Program-made: the position numbers and the translations under genes
Shown here: positions 1 through 8,501 of the stretch, piece by piece
Layout: every line of letters begins with the position of its first letter
Numbering within the stretch: position 1 is the first letter of the stretch
The notes under the pieces: model-generated
Database searches by the model: none
Told to the model about the DNA's origin: nothing
The model's input: only the letters and a program-made list of their open reading frames with translations
Virus record (IMG/VR): IMGVR_UViG_3300031700_000002
Coordinates: 1-39,946 of that record
Source: a virus
Reading direction: 5' to 3' (one strand)
DNA: 39,946 bases

Positions 1-1631
1 CAATATCCACGGATTCACGGTACGGCATATTGTCCAAATCTGGTGCCGATGCTAAGAAGATGTTCACAGATAAGGTGGTACCAATATCCGTTAACTATCC
101 ATTCTTCTTCAAACCGATACAGGACGGTATGGACAGGCCCAAGACCGAACTTGCCTACAGAGTCCCTGCCTCCAAATTTACCCGTAGAAAACTTGATTCC
201 AATCAAGCCATTAAAGAAATTACCGGTTTGGACACCACCATCGACTGGAAAAACACCGGCGATAATGCCTACGATGGGGAGAAGCTCAGGCTCCTCGTCC
301 ATGATGAAAGCGGGAAGTGGGAAAGGCCCAACAACATCCTCAACAACTGGCGTGTTACGAAAACCACCCTTAGATTAGGTAGTAGAGTTATTGGAAAGTG
401 TATGATGGGATCAACGTCAAATTCACTTGACAAAGGCGGTGCAAACTTTAAAAAACTTTATAACAATTCAGATGTTACTCAAAGAAACGCCAATGGACAG
501 ACTCGCTCAGGACTCTATTCTTTGTTCATACCTATGGAATGGAACTACGAAGGATACATTGATTCTTATGGCTTACCTGTATTCAACACACCAAAAAAAA
601 ACGTAGAAGATCCGCATGGAATAAAAATAACGCAGGGCGTTATAGAATATTGGGATAATGAAGTAGCGGGGTTAAAGTCTGATCAAGATAGTTTAAATGA
701 ATTTTATAGGCAATTTCCACGTACAACAAAGCATGCGTTTAGAGATGAATCAAAACAATCTCTATTTAATTTAACAAAAATATACGAGCAAATAGATTTT
801 AATGAGGATCTTAAAAATTCAATTAAAGTAACTAAGGGAAGTTTCCAATGGGAAAATGCAGAAAAAGATACTAAAGTAATATTTATACCAAATAAAGACG
901 GTAGATTTTTAGTTAGCTGGGTCCCACCTAAACAATTACAAAATAAAAGATATATAAAAAATGGTAGCAATCATCCTGGTAATGAGCACTGCGGAGCATT
1001 TGGCTGTGATCCATATGATATATCGGGCACTACGGATGGCAGAGGATCCAATGGATCTCTTCACGGTTTAACTAAGTTTAGCATGGAGGATGTACCTCCT
1101 AATCATTTTTTTTTAGAATATATTGCTAGGCCTCAAACCGCTGAAATATTTTTTGAAGATGTATTAATGGCTTGCGTGTTTTACGGGATGCCAATACTAG
1201 CAGAAAATAATAAGCCAAGATTATTGTATCATTTTAAAAGAAGAGGCTATAGAGGTTATTCAATTAACAGGCCTGATAAAAAATATAATAAACTTTCTGT
1301 TACGGAAAGAGAGTTAGGCGGAATACCTAATTCCAGTGAAGATATTAAGCAAGCTCACGCAGCGGCTATAGAAACCTATATAAACGATTTTGTAGGTTTA
1401 AAAGAAACCGGCTATGGAGATGTGTATTTTCAAAGAACATTAGAAGATTGGGCAAAGTTTGATATTAATAATAGAACAAAGCATGATGCCTCTATAAGTT
1501 CAGGGCTAGCTTTAATGGCTTGCAACAAGCATAGATATGCACCTAATCCACCCAGGCAAAAACCAGAAGCGGTAGATTTAGGTTTTAAAAAGTACGATAA
1601 CAAAGGTTCAACATCAAAAATAATAAGTTAA
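1..1631 (+). CDS. terL: Terminase large subunit (5' partial)
   Basis: This is the DNA-packaging motor: an ATPase plus nuclease that docks on the portal and cuts and translocates DNA into proheads. The reading frame is open to the window edge, so the N-terminus and Walker A are missing; the first visible in-frame start (TTG at 30) is not the real start. LLVHDE (codons 291-308) fits Walker B, followed by GSTSN as motif C. A C-terminal RNase H-like nuclease is suggested by GCDPYD near 1002-1019 and by the late TKHDASISSGLAL segment (about 1480-1515), which would supply catalytic Asp residues. The TAA stop abuts the portal ATG. Bases 1 to about 370 are clearly richer in G+C than the rest of the gene. 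The family call is firm; assignment to a TerL subtype is not possible here. Confidence 0.9.
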   Translation, partial: ISTDSRYGILSKSGADAKKMFTDKVVPISVNYPFFFKPIQDGMDRPKTELAYRVPASKFTRRKLDSNQAIKEITGLDTTIDWKNTGDNAYDGEKLRLLVHDESGKWERPNNILNNWRVTKTTLRLGSRVIGKCMMGSTSNSLDKGGANFKKLYNNSDVTQRNANGQTRSGLYSLFIPMEWNYEGYIDSYGLPVFNTPKKNVEDPHGIKITQGVIEYWDNEVAGLKSDQDSLNEFYRQFPRTTKHAFRDESKQSLFNLTKIYEQIDFNEDLKNSIKVTKGSFQWENAEKDTKVIFIPNKDGRFLVSWVPPKQLQNKRYIKNGSNHPGNEHCGAFGCDPYDISGTTDGRGSNGSLHGLTKFSMEDVPPNHFFLEYIARPQTAEIFFEDVLMACVFYGMPILAENNKPRLLYHFKRRGYRGYSINRPDKKYNKLSVTERELGGIPNSSEDIKQAHAAAIETYINDFVGLKETGYGDVYFQRTLEDWAKFDINNRTKHDASISSGLALMACNKHRYAPNPPRQKPEAVDLGFKKYDNKGSTSKIIS

Positions 1632-4019
1632 ATGGGTATATATACTAACACCAATAGCGCTTTCCCTAGTCAAGTAGTGAGTGATGCAGAAAAAGCAAGC
1701 TTAGAGTACGGGACGCAGGTTGGGCAGGCTATTGAATACGAATGGTTTGGTCAAGGCCGTACTAATGGTAATAGATACTTAACTAGTTGGAATCAATTTC
1801 ATCAATTAAGACTATATGCTCGAGGCGAGCAATCAATACAGAAATACAAAGATGAGTTGTCTATTAATGGTGATTTATCTTATTTAAACTTAGACTGGAA
1901 GCCAGTGCCAATTTTATCTAAGTTTGTAGATATTGTTGTAAACGGAATATCAGGAAAAAGTTATGAAATTAAAGCATACGCGCAAGACCCATCGTCAATA
2001 AAGAAAAGAACAGATTATGCCTCTATGCTTTACGAAGACATGGTAGCCGCAGAATATTTAAATAGCTTAAAGCAAACGTTAGGTATTGATTTATATCAAA
2101 CGCCAAATATAGATGTAATTCCGGAATCTAAAGACGAATTAGAGCTTCACATGCAGCTAAGCTACAAGCAATCAGTAGAAATAGCGGAAGAAGAAGCTAT
2201 AGCCGCAGTGCTTGCCCAAAACAAATATGAGCTTACTAGAAGAAGGCTAAACATGGATTTGACAGTTCTAGGAATTGCGGTAGCTAAAACTAGTTTTAAT
2301 ACAGCAGAAGGAATTACAGTTGATTATGTAGATCCAGCTTATGTTGTTTATTCTTACACCGAGGATCCTAACTTTGACGACGTGTATTATGTAGGTGAAG
2401 TAAAATCTATAACAATACCAGAACTTAAAAAAGAATTTCCTAATATTAGCGAAAAAGAATTAGAAAGAATTCAATCTATGCCTGGCAATAGTCAATATAT
2501 AACAGGCTGGGGTAATTATGACGAAAACACAGTTCAAGTGTTATACTTTGATTATAAAACATACCATAATCAAGTATTTAAAATAAAAGAAACTCCACAG
2601 GGATTAATGAAAGCTTTAGAAAAGCCTGATTCATTTAATCCACCAGAAAATGATAACTTTGAAAGAGTTTCAAGATCAATTGAAGTTTTATATACAGGAG
2701 CCAAAGTACTAGGTTCAAATGAAATGGTTAAATGGGAGTTGGCAGAAAATATGTCAAGGCCTACTGCTGACACAACTAAAGTAGAAATGAATTACGCTTT
2801 ATGTGCACCAAGAATGTACAAAGGACGTATTGAATCACTTGTAAGTAAATGTATTGGATTTGCTGATATGATTCAATTAACACATTTAAAGCTGCAGCAA
2901 GTTTTATCTCGTATGGTGCCAGACGGTGTTTACTTAGATATGGACGGACTTGCAGAAGTTGATTTAGGTAATGGAACTAATTACAATCCAGCAGAAGCAT
3001 TAAATATGTATTTTCAAACTGGTTCGATAGTAGGTAGATCACTTACTCAAGACGGCGATATGAATTCAGGTAAAGTGCCTATTCAAGAACTTAACAGTTC
3101 GTCAGGTCAGGCTAAAATAGGATCTTTAATACAAACGTATCAATATTATTTACAAATGATACGCGATGTAACCGGGCTTAATGAAGCTAGAGATGGGACG
3201 GCTATGGATAAGAACTCGCTTGTAGGATTGCAAAAGATGGCCGCTAACGCATCCAATGTGGCTACCAGGCATATTAACCAGTCAGGCCTTTATATAACTC
3301 TTAAACTAGCCGAAAACATTGCGCTAAAAATAGCTGACGCATTAGAATTTCCACTAACTAGAAGTGCTTTACAAAATTCTATATCTACATTTAATATTAA
3401 AACCTTAGACGAAATAGCAAATTTAAATCTTCATGACTTTGGTATATTTTTAGAATTAGAACCAGATGAAGAAGAAGAGGCTCAGTTAGAAAATAACATA
3501 CAAGTTGCATTGCAACAAGGAGGTATTGACCTTGAAGACGCTATAGATTTAAGAAATATTAAAAATCTTAAATTAGCAAATCAAATGCTTAAGGTAAAGC
3601 GTAAAGCTAAAGCTAAACAAGACCAAGCTAATCAACAAGCTAATATAGCTGCTCAAGGACGATCACAGGCAGATACAGCAGAAAAAACAGCTATGGCTGA
3701 AGTACAAAAACAAGAAGCTATAATGGGATCAAATGTTCAATTTGAACAGTCCAAAAATCAAATGGAAATTCAACGAATGGAAATTGCAGCACAACTAGAA
3801 GCACAAAAAATGCAAACTAGATTTCAATACGATATGCAGCTTAAAAAAATGGATGTTCAAATGGTGCAACAAAAAGAAGGTTCTATTGAAGATCGTAAAG
3901 ATAATCGAAGCAAGATGGAAGCTTCGCAGCAAAGTGAATTAATAAGCCAAAGAAAAAACGATGGCTTGCCAATAAACTTTGAACAGCAACCCGAAACAGG
4001 GATGCAAGCTTTTATGTAA
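1632..4019 (+). CDS. Portal protein
   Basis: This is the probable portal (head-tail connector dodecamer) that forms the DNA entry vertex. The call rests mainly on position directly after terL and before a scaffold-like gene and the capsid gene. It is also supported by length (795 residues, in the range of large podoviral and crAss-like portals) and by an N-terminal segment typical of such portals, including VPILSKFVDIVVNGISGKSY. The last about 150 residues are Gln/Lys/Glu-rich and probably coiled coil, consistent with the helical barrel or a scaffold-interacting tail. ATG follows the terL stop without a gap and has no Shine-Dalgarno motif. I did not recognise a diagnostic catalytic motif; portals have none. 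Confidence 0.8.
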   Translation: MGIYTNTNSAFPSQVVSDAEKASLEYGTQVGQAIEYEWFGQGRTNGNRYLTSWNQFHQLRLYARGEQSIQKYKDELSINGDLSYLNLDWKPVPILSKFVDIVVNGISGKSYEIKAYAQDPSSIKKRTDYASMLYEDMVAAEYLNSLKQTLGIDLYQTPNIDVIPESKDELELHMQLSYKQSVEIAEEEAIAAVLAQNKYELTRRRLNMDLTVLGIAVAKTSFNTAEGITVDYVDPAYVVYSYTEDPNFDDVYYVGEVKSITIPELKKEFPNISEKELERIQSMPGNSQYITGWGNYDENTVQVLYFDYKTYHNQVFKIKETPQGLMKALEKPDSFNPPENDNFERVSRSIEVLYTGAKVLGSNEMVKWELAENMSRPTADTTKVEMNYALCAPRMYKGRIESLVSKCIGFADMIQLTHLKLQQVLSRMVPDGVYLDMDGLAEVDLGNGTNYNPAEALNMYFQTGSIVGRSLTQDGDMNSGKVPIQELNSSSGQAKIGSLIQTYQYYLQMIRDVTGLNEARDGTAMDKNSLVGLQKMAANASNVATRHINQSGLYITLKLAENIALKIADALEFPLTRSALQNSISTFNIKTLDEIANLNLHDFGIFLELEPDEEEEAQLENNIQVALQQGGIDLEDAIDLRNIKNLKLANQMLKVKRKAKAKQDQANQQANIAAQGRSQADTAEKTAMAEVQKQEAIMGSNVQFEQSKNQMEIQRMEIAAQLEAQKMQTRFQYDMQLKKMDVQMVQQKEGSIEDRKDNRSKMEASQQSELISQRKNDGLPINFEQQPETGMQAFM

Positions 4020-4031
4020 AAAGTAAACAAT

Positions 4032-4050
4032 TATTTAATTATATTATATT
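4032..4050 (+). promoter_or_regulatory. 19-nt A/T leader motif, copy 1
   Basis: The sequence tatttaattatattatatt runs directly into the ATG at 4051. It matches 18 of 19 bases of a second copy at 6820-6838, also directly abutting an ATG. It could be a phage promoter giving a near-leaderless mRNA, or a translation-enhancing leader for a host that does not rely on Shine-Dalgarno pairing. Only the sequence identity is observed; the role is inference. Confidence 0.4.
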
Positions 4051-5247
4051 ATGTCAGAAACAAAAACAAATGAACCTGTTAAGCAGGAAGGTGAGTTTAA
4101 AGTTAAAAAGAAAACTCCTAAAAAATTAACACAGCAAAATAATGATCCAATTAAGGTAAATATAAAAGAGCCTTTAATTGAGTTAGAGCCTGATGTTACT
4201 AAAGTAATAATCCCTAAACAAAAAGAAGATGCCATTCAAATCGGAGAAACAGAGAAAGTATCTGTGGAAAAATCATCCGGAGATAGCGCAGAGGTGGGAG
4301 AACCTATACAAGAGTCCAACGAGGATGTTGAAGGGTTTTCTCCAATCAAAGAAGTAACTGAAGAAGAAGTTAAAGAAGTTACAGCTCAAGTAGAAAAAGC
4401 AGTGCAAGATGAAAGAATTCTTGGCAAGGCTTTACCTGAGAATATTGAAAAGCTAGTTTCTTTTATGGAAGAAACAGGTGGGACAATAGAAGATTATACT
4501 AGACTTAACGCGGACTACTCTAAAGTAGATGATGTTACATTATTAAAAGAATACTATAAAAAAGAAAAGCCTTATTTAGAAGGTGAAGACATTGATATGT
4601 TACTAGAAGACTTTATCATTGATGAAGATATTGACGAAGATAGAGATGCACGCAAAAAAAGAATTGCGTTTAAAGAAGAAGTTGCAAAAGCCAAAAACTA
4701 TTTGGAAGAGACGAAGAGTAAGTATTATGACGAGATCAAGTTGAGACCGGGCGTTACTCAAGACCAACAAAAAGCTACGGACTTTTTTAACCGATATAAT
4801 AAGCAGCAAGAAACAGCTGAGCAACAACACGCACAATTTAAAGAAAATACTAAAAATCATTTTAACAATAATTTCGAAGGTTTCGATATTAAAGTTGGTG
4901 AAAAAAATTATAAGTATAATATTCAAAATCGTGATAAAGTTGCAAAAAGCCAATCAAACATTAAAAACCTTGTCGGGAAGTTCCTAGACGCTGAAGGAAA
5001 TGTTAAAGATGTTGATGGCTATCACAAAGCTATGTATGCCGCTGACAATGTAGATAAGATTGCCGCTCATTTTTACGAGCAAGGAAAAGCAGATGCAGTT
5101 AAAGACGTTGTAAATAGTTCAAAAAACTTAAGTAGCACTAAAGCTAGGGCCACTCAAGGAGATGTATTTGTAAACGGACTTAGAGTTAAAGCAATTTCAG
5201 GCGCTGATTCTACAAAACTAAAAATTAAAACAAAAAAATTTAACTAA
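4051..5247 (+). CDS. Putative scaffolding / prohead protein
   Basis: This 398-residue protein lies between portal and capsid genes, where podoviruses usually keep the scaffold. The N-terminal about 120 residues are Lys/Glu/Val-rich, low in complexity and probably disordered. The middle (about 130-290) is strongly charged and predicted helical, with acidic runs such as DEDIDEDRD. The C-terminus ends in a basic tail (KLKIKTKKFN), which in scaffolds often binds the coat protein. No protease motif was seen. The start is the ATG joined to the A/T leader motif. The call is by position and composition; an unrelated head protein is possible. Confidence 0.55.
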   Translation: MSETKTNEPVKQEGEFKVKKKTPKKLTQQNNDPIKVNIKEPLIELEPDVTKVIIPKQKEDAIQIGETEKVSVEKSSGDSAEVGEPIQESNEDVEGFSPIKEVTEEEVKEVTAQVEKAVQDERILGKALPENIEKLVSFMEETGGTIEDYTRLNADYSKVDDVTLLKEYYKKEKPYLEGEDIDMLLEDFIIDEDIDEDRDARKKRIAFKEEVAKAKNYLEETKSKYYDEIKLRPGVTQDQQKATDFFNRYNKQQETAEQQHAQFKENTKNHFNNNFEGFDIKVGEKNYKYNIQNRDKVAKSQSNIKNLVGKFLDAEGNVKDVDGYHKAMYAADNVDKIAAHFYEQGKADAVKDVVNSSKNLSSTKARATQGDVFVNGLRVKAISGADSTKLKIKTKKFN

Positions 5248-5261
5248 AAAAACAAACAATT

Positions 5262-6752
5262 ATGAGTTTAACTCCTCAATTTGGTAGTTTAATACCTTCG
5301 CAAGCACAACAATTGCTGCCTAGTAACTACCTACAATTTAACGGCGGTGCAAATGACTTTGCTCAACAATACCTGCCAGAAGTATATGAAGCTGAAGTAG
5401 AGCGTTATGGAAACAGAACGTTATCAGGCTTTTTAAGAATGGTTGGCGCTGAAATGCCAATGACAAGTGATCAAGTAATTTGGTCAGAACAAAACAGATT
5501 GCACGTGTCCTACACTGGATTTGGTATTGCTGCGGATGTTGCTAATACAAACATTATTACTTTAGCTGCTAATGTAGATAACGTTGTATCAATTAATGAT
5601 ACAGTAGTTCTGTTAAATCCAGTAACTGGTGCAGAAGAAAAATGTTTAGTAACAGCTTCTACAACAGCCGCGGCTGGTGCAGGTGGTGCTAGTTTTACAG
5701 TTGCTCCTTTTCAAGGGACTGGATTAGTTGCTACTGGTTTTACAGGTGCAGCTGCTATGCCTATTGCAATTGGTGGTATTCCAACACTTAAAGTGTTTGT
5801 GTATGGTTCTGCTTATGTTAAAGGTTCTCAATTAGGCGGTATTGCTGCTGGAACTGGCGTGCAAAATGCTAATACAAGAGTTTCTATAACTCCTTCTTTT
5901 ACTCAATATTCTAATTCACCAATCATTATTCGTGATCAATTCGTAATTAACGGATCTGATATGGCTCAAATTGGATGGGTTGAAGTCGCAACTGAAGACG
6001 GAACTTCTGGATACTTATGGTATTTAAAAGCTGAATCTGAAACACGTTTACGTTTTGAAGATCACTTAGAAATGGCTATGGTAGAAGGCGAGTTTAATCA
6101 AGGTGGTGGTACAGGCCAAACAGTTGGCGCTTTACCGGGAACTGAAGGTTTATTTGCTGCTATTCAAACTCGTGGAAATGTAGAAGTAGGATTTACTGCT
6201 GCTGCTGGACTTGACGAATTTGATGCTATTCTTAAAAATTTAGATACTCAAGGAGCAATTGAAGAGAACATGTTATTCCTACAGAGACAAACATCTCTTG
6301 ATTTTGACGATATGCTAGCTTCTATTTCTGGCGGATTTGCTGGAGGTACTGCTTTTGGATTATTTGAAAATTCTGAAGAAATGGCTTTAAATCTTGGATT
6401 CTCAGGATTTAGAAGAGGTTCTTATGACTTTTACAAAACTGATTGGAAATACTTAAATGATGCTTCTACTCGTGGAGGTATTGTTGGCGTTAATTCTATT
6501 GAAGGTGTATTAGTACCAGCTGGAACTTCTACAGTTTACGATCAAGTATTAGGAACTAATATCCGTAGACCATTCTTACATGTACGTTATAGAGCTTCAC
6601 AATCTGACGACAGAAGAATGAAGTCTTGGTTAACTGGTTCTGCTGGTGGTGCATTTACTTCAACTCTTGATGCTATGGAAGTAAACTTCCTATCTGAAAG
6701 ATGTTTAGTAACTCAAGCTGCTAACAACTTTGTATTATTCAAAGGAATCTAA
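5262..6752 (+). CDS. Major capsid protein
   Basis: This 496-residue protein is the best candidate for the major head subunit, probably with the HK97 fold. It follows the scaffold-like gene by 14 nt and precedes a hairpin terminator. Its composition is typical of coat proteins: few Cys, Ala/Gly/Thr-rich, and well-ordered alpha/beta alternation. The N-terminal arm (about 1-60) has YLPEVYEAEVERYGNRTLSG. Residues about 90-200 form a Gly/Ala-rich beta insertion that may be a surface domain. The C-terminal part, including NIRRPFLHVRYRASQSDDRR, looks like the P-domain region. The leader (aaacaaacaattATG) has no Shine-Dalgarno motif. The call rests on context and composition, as I recall no exact homologue. 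Confidence 0.8.
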   Translation: MSLTPQFGSLIPSQAQQLLPSNYLQFNGGANDFAQQYLPEVYEAEVERYGNRTLSGFLRMVGAEMPMTSDQVIWSEQNRLHVSYTGFGIAADVANTNIITLAANVDNVVSINDTVVLLNPVTGAEEKCLVTASTTAAAGAGGASFTVAPFQGTGLVATGFTGAAAMPIAIGGIPTLKVFVYGSAYVKGSQLGGIAAGTGVQNANTRVSITPSFTQYSNSPIIIRDQFVINGSDMAQIGWVEVATEDGTSGYLWYLKAESETRLRFEDHLEMAMVEGEFNQGGGTGQTVGALPGTEGLFAAIQTRGNVEVGFTAAAGLDEFDAILKNLDTQGAIEENMLFLQRQTSLDFDDMLASISGGFAGGTAFGLFENSEEMALNLGFSGFRRGSYDFYKTDWKYLNDASTRGGIVGVNSIEGVLVPAGTSTVYDQVLGTNIRRPFLHVRYRASQSDDRRMKSWLTGSAGGAFTSTLDAMEVNFLSERCLVTQAANNFVLFKGI

Positions 6753-6775
6753 TTGATTCAACATTAATGTAATTC

Positions 6776-6813
6776 TTACCCTCGTTGAACTGACGGGGGT
6801 AATTATTACTTTT
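6776..6813 (+). terminator. Rho-independent terminator after the capsid gene
   Basis: A 10-bp stem is formed by ttaccctcgt (6776-6785) and acgggggtaa (6793-6802) with one G-U pair and a 7-nt loop, followed by a T-rich tail. It lies 24 nt after the capsid stop. It probably ends or attenuates the capsid transcript so that capsid is made in excess over downstream genes. Confidence 0.75.
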
Positions 6814-6819
6814 ATAAAC

Positions 6820-6838
6820 TATTTAATTTTATTATATT
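6820..6838 (+). promoter_or_regulatory. 19-nt A/T leader motif, copy 2
   Basis: The sequence tatttaattttattatatt abuts the ATG at 6839 and differs from copy 1 (4032-4050) at one base. It sits just after the capsid terminator, where a fresh promoter would be expected, which favours a promoter role over a purely translational one. This is inferred and not proven. Confidence 0.45.
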
Positions 6839-7663
6839 ATGGCTAAACAAGCTAAAGCAGAAGCTATCGAGGTTGCACCTCAAAAAGAAGTGGTAACAAA
6901 AGTTGCTACTCCAGTAAAACCTACAAAACCAGAGTGGGAGATTAAAGATAGAGTGTATTATTTAAAAGGTAATAAGTCACCTTTAACATTAACAATACCA
7001 GGTAGGCATACAAGAAAACATGCTTTACTTTACTTTGATGAAAAAACTGGGAAACAAAGAGAAATTAGATTTGCAACTAATCAAGATTCGCCATTAGTAG
7101 ATGAGCAAAAAGGGGAAGCTACAATGGGACATATTAGATTTTTAAATGGCTCATTAACAGTTACTAAAAATTTACAAAACTTGCAAAAGTTATTGTCTCT
7201 ATATCATCCTTTAAAAGGCAAAGTCTATGAAGAGTTTAGTGCAAAAGAAGAAGCTGTAGATCAATTAGAGGTATTAGACCTTCAAATAGATGCTATGAAC
7301 GCGGCTAGAAGTATTGACGTTGATCAAGCTGAAGCTATATTAAGAGTCGAAATTGGTTCTAAAGTAAATGAAATGAGTTCTAAAGAACTTAAAAGAGATT
7401 TAATGTTATTTGCTAGAAACAATCCGGCATTATTTATAAACCTAGCTAACGATGAAAATGTACAACTAAGAAACTTTGCTATTAGAGCAGTAGAAGTTGG
7501 AATAATTAATCTATCACCGGATCAAAGATCTTTTACATGGGGATCAAACGGTAGAAAATTAATGAACGTTCCTTTTGATGAAAACCCTTACTCAGCGTTT
7601 GCGGCTTTCTTAAAAACAGATGAAGGAGTAGAAATCTATAAGTCTATAGATAAAAAACTATAA
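6839..7663 (+). CDS. Conserved-looking head-region protein, unknown function
   Basis: This 274-residue soluble protein is flanked by terminators on both sides, so it may be a single-gene transcription unit. The N-terminal about 30 residues are Lys/Ala/Val-rich and probably disordered. A beta-rich segment follows (about 35-120, with KSPLTLTIPGRHTRKHALLY). The C-terminal half is helical and Glu/Leu-rich, ending in a well-ordered stretch containing RKLMNVPFDENPYSAFAAF. There is no signal peptide, membrane helix or known catalytic motif. Its place after the capsid gene suggests a head decoration, head completion or assembly factor, but I do not recognise the family. Confidence 0.6.
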   Translation: MAKQAKAEAIEVAPQKEVVTKVATPVKPTKPEWEIKDRVYYLKGNKSPLTLTIPGRHTRKHALLYFDEKTGKQREIRFATNQDSPLVDEQKGEATMGHIRFLNGSLTVTKNLQNLQKLLSLYHPLKGKVYEEFSAKEEAVDQLEVLDLQIDAMNAARSIDVDQAEAILRVEIGSKVNEMSSKELKRDLMLFARNNPALFINLANDENVQLRNFAIRAVEVGIINLSPDQRSFTWGSNGRKLMNVPFDENPYSAFAAFLKTDEGVEIYKSIDKKL

Positions 7664-7683
7664 AAACAGGTAATACTAATATA

Positions 7684-7707
7684 GGGCTCGTTTACTCGGG
7701 CCTTTTA
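7684..7707 (+). terminator. Rho-independent terminator
   Basis: A short stem is formed by ggctcg (7685-7690) and cgggcc (7697-7702) with one G-U pair, a 6-nt loop and a trailing T run. It lies about 20 nt after the stop of the 274-residue gene and just before the connector gene at 7726. Confidence 0.6.
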
Positions 7708-7725
7708 TTATAACAAAAATAAAAA

Positions 7726-8499
7726 ATGGCGGTAAGTATAAACACAGTATATCAAACAGTCTTGTATATTATAAACAAAGAGCAAAGAGGTTACGTAACC
7801 CCATCAGAGTTTAGTAGTTTAGCTACTCAAGCACAAAGTGAAATATTTATGTCTTATTTTCCAAATGGAAATCAAGTTAACCGTCAAAATCAAAACAATA
7901 CACAAAACGATACTGAGTTCTTTAACATGTTTAAAGACATTTCTTATAAACTCTATCCTTTTGAAAAAGAAGCAGTGTTTTCTTATGACACTACCAGTGG
8001 TGGTTTTTACTACAATGGCGTAGGAACTATATATAAGTTAGGTGAAATTATTTCTACATATAACACCTCAAACCCCACATACAACTCAATAACACAATTA
8101 GCTAGCAAAAGCGATTATTCGGAAATAACCAGATCAAAATTAACAACACCCACTGTTAGTTATCCTATTGCTTATACTACAAATGCAATTATTGCACCAT
8201 ATACTATAAGTCAACTTTTAATAAAAGTAGCACCTCTTCCAGACATTTTAAACATAAACTGTTTATTTAAGCCAACAGATCCTAATTGGGATTTTTCTGT
8301 AGGTACACTTGGTCAATTTATATTTAACCCAGTTGGTGCAGCTGGATCTAGCACTGTTGATTTTGAACTAGATGTTTCTGAAAAAAACAGTTTAATAATT
8401 AACATATTAAAATATTGTGGTATTATTTTAAATGACCCTACAATAATACAGGTAGCTGAGCAAGAAGCCCAACAAACTTCAATTAACGAAAAATCATAA
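7726..8499 (+). CDS. Putative head-tail connector (neck/ring) protein
   Basis: This is a 257-residue protein at the usual connector or adaptor position, after head genes and before tail genes. The N-terminus (VYQTVLYIINKEQRGYVTPSEF) is helical and resembles the start of small neck or ring proteins in Bacteroidetes phages as I remember them; this is not verified. The central part is beta-rich with many Asn/Thr/Tyr residues, and the C-terminal about 45 residues are helical and Gln/Glu-rich. The next gene starts 2 nt after its stop, so the two are probably co-translated and work together. Function is inferred from order. Confidence 0.5.
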   Translation: MAVSINTVYQTVLYIINKEQRGYVTPSEFSSLATQAQSEIFMSYFPNGNQVNRQNQNNTQNDTEFFNMFKDISYKLYPFEKEAVFSYDTTSGGFYYNGVGTIYKLGEIISTYNTSNPTYNSITQLASKSDYSEITRSKLTTPTVSYPIAYTTNAIIAPYTISQLLIKVAPLPDILNINCLFKPTDPNWDFSVGTLGQFIFNPVGAAGSSTVDFELDVSEKNSLIINILKYCGIILNDPTIIQVAEQEAQQTSINEKS

Positions 8500-8501
8500 C
8501 A

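Noticed and set aside
15-378. Two frames of 95 and 111 codons overlapping the start of terL
   Set aside because: Longer open frames are favoured here by the higher G+C of this segment; the TerL frame carries Walker B and continues to the nuclease domain.
4603-4953. 116-codon frame on the - strand
   Set aside because: Antisense to the scaffold-like gene; an Ile/Phe-rich translation typical of antisense to Lys/Glu-rich sequence.
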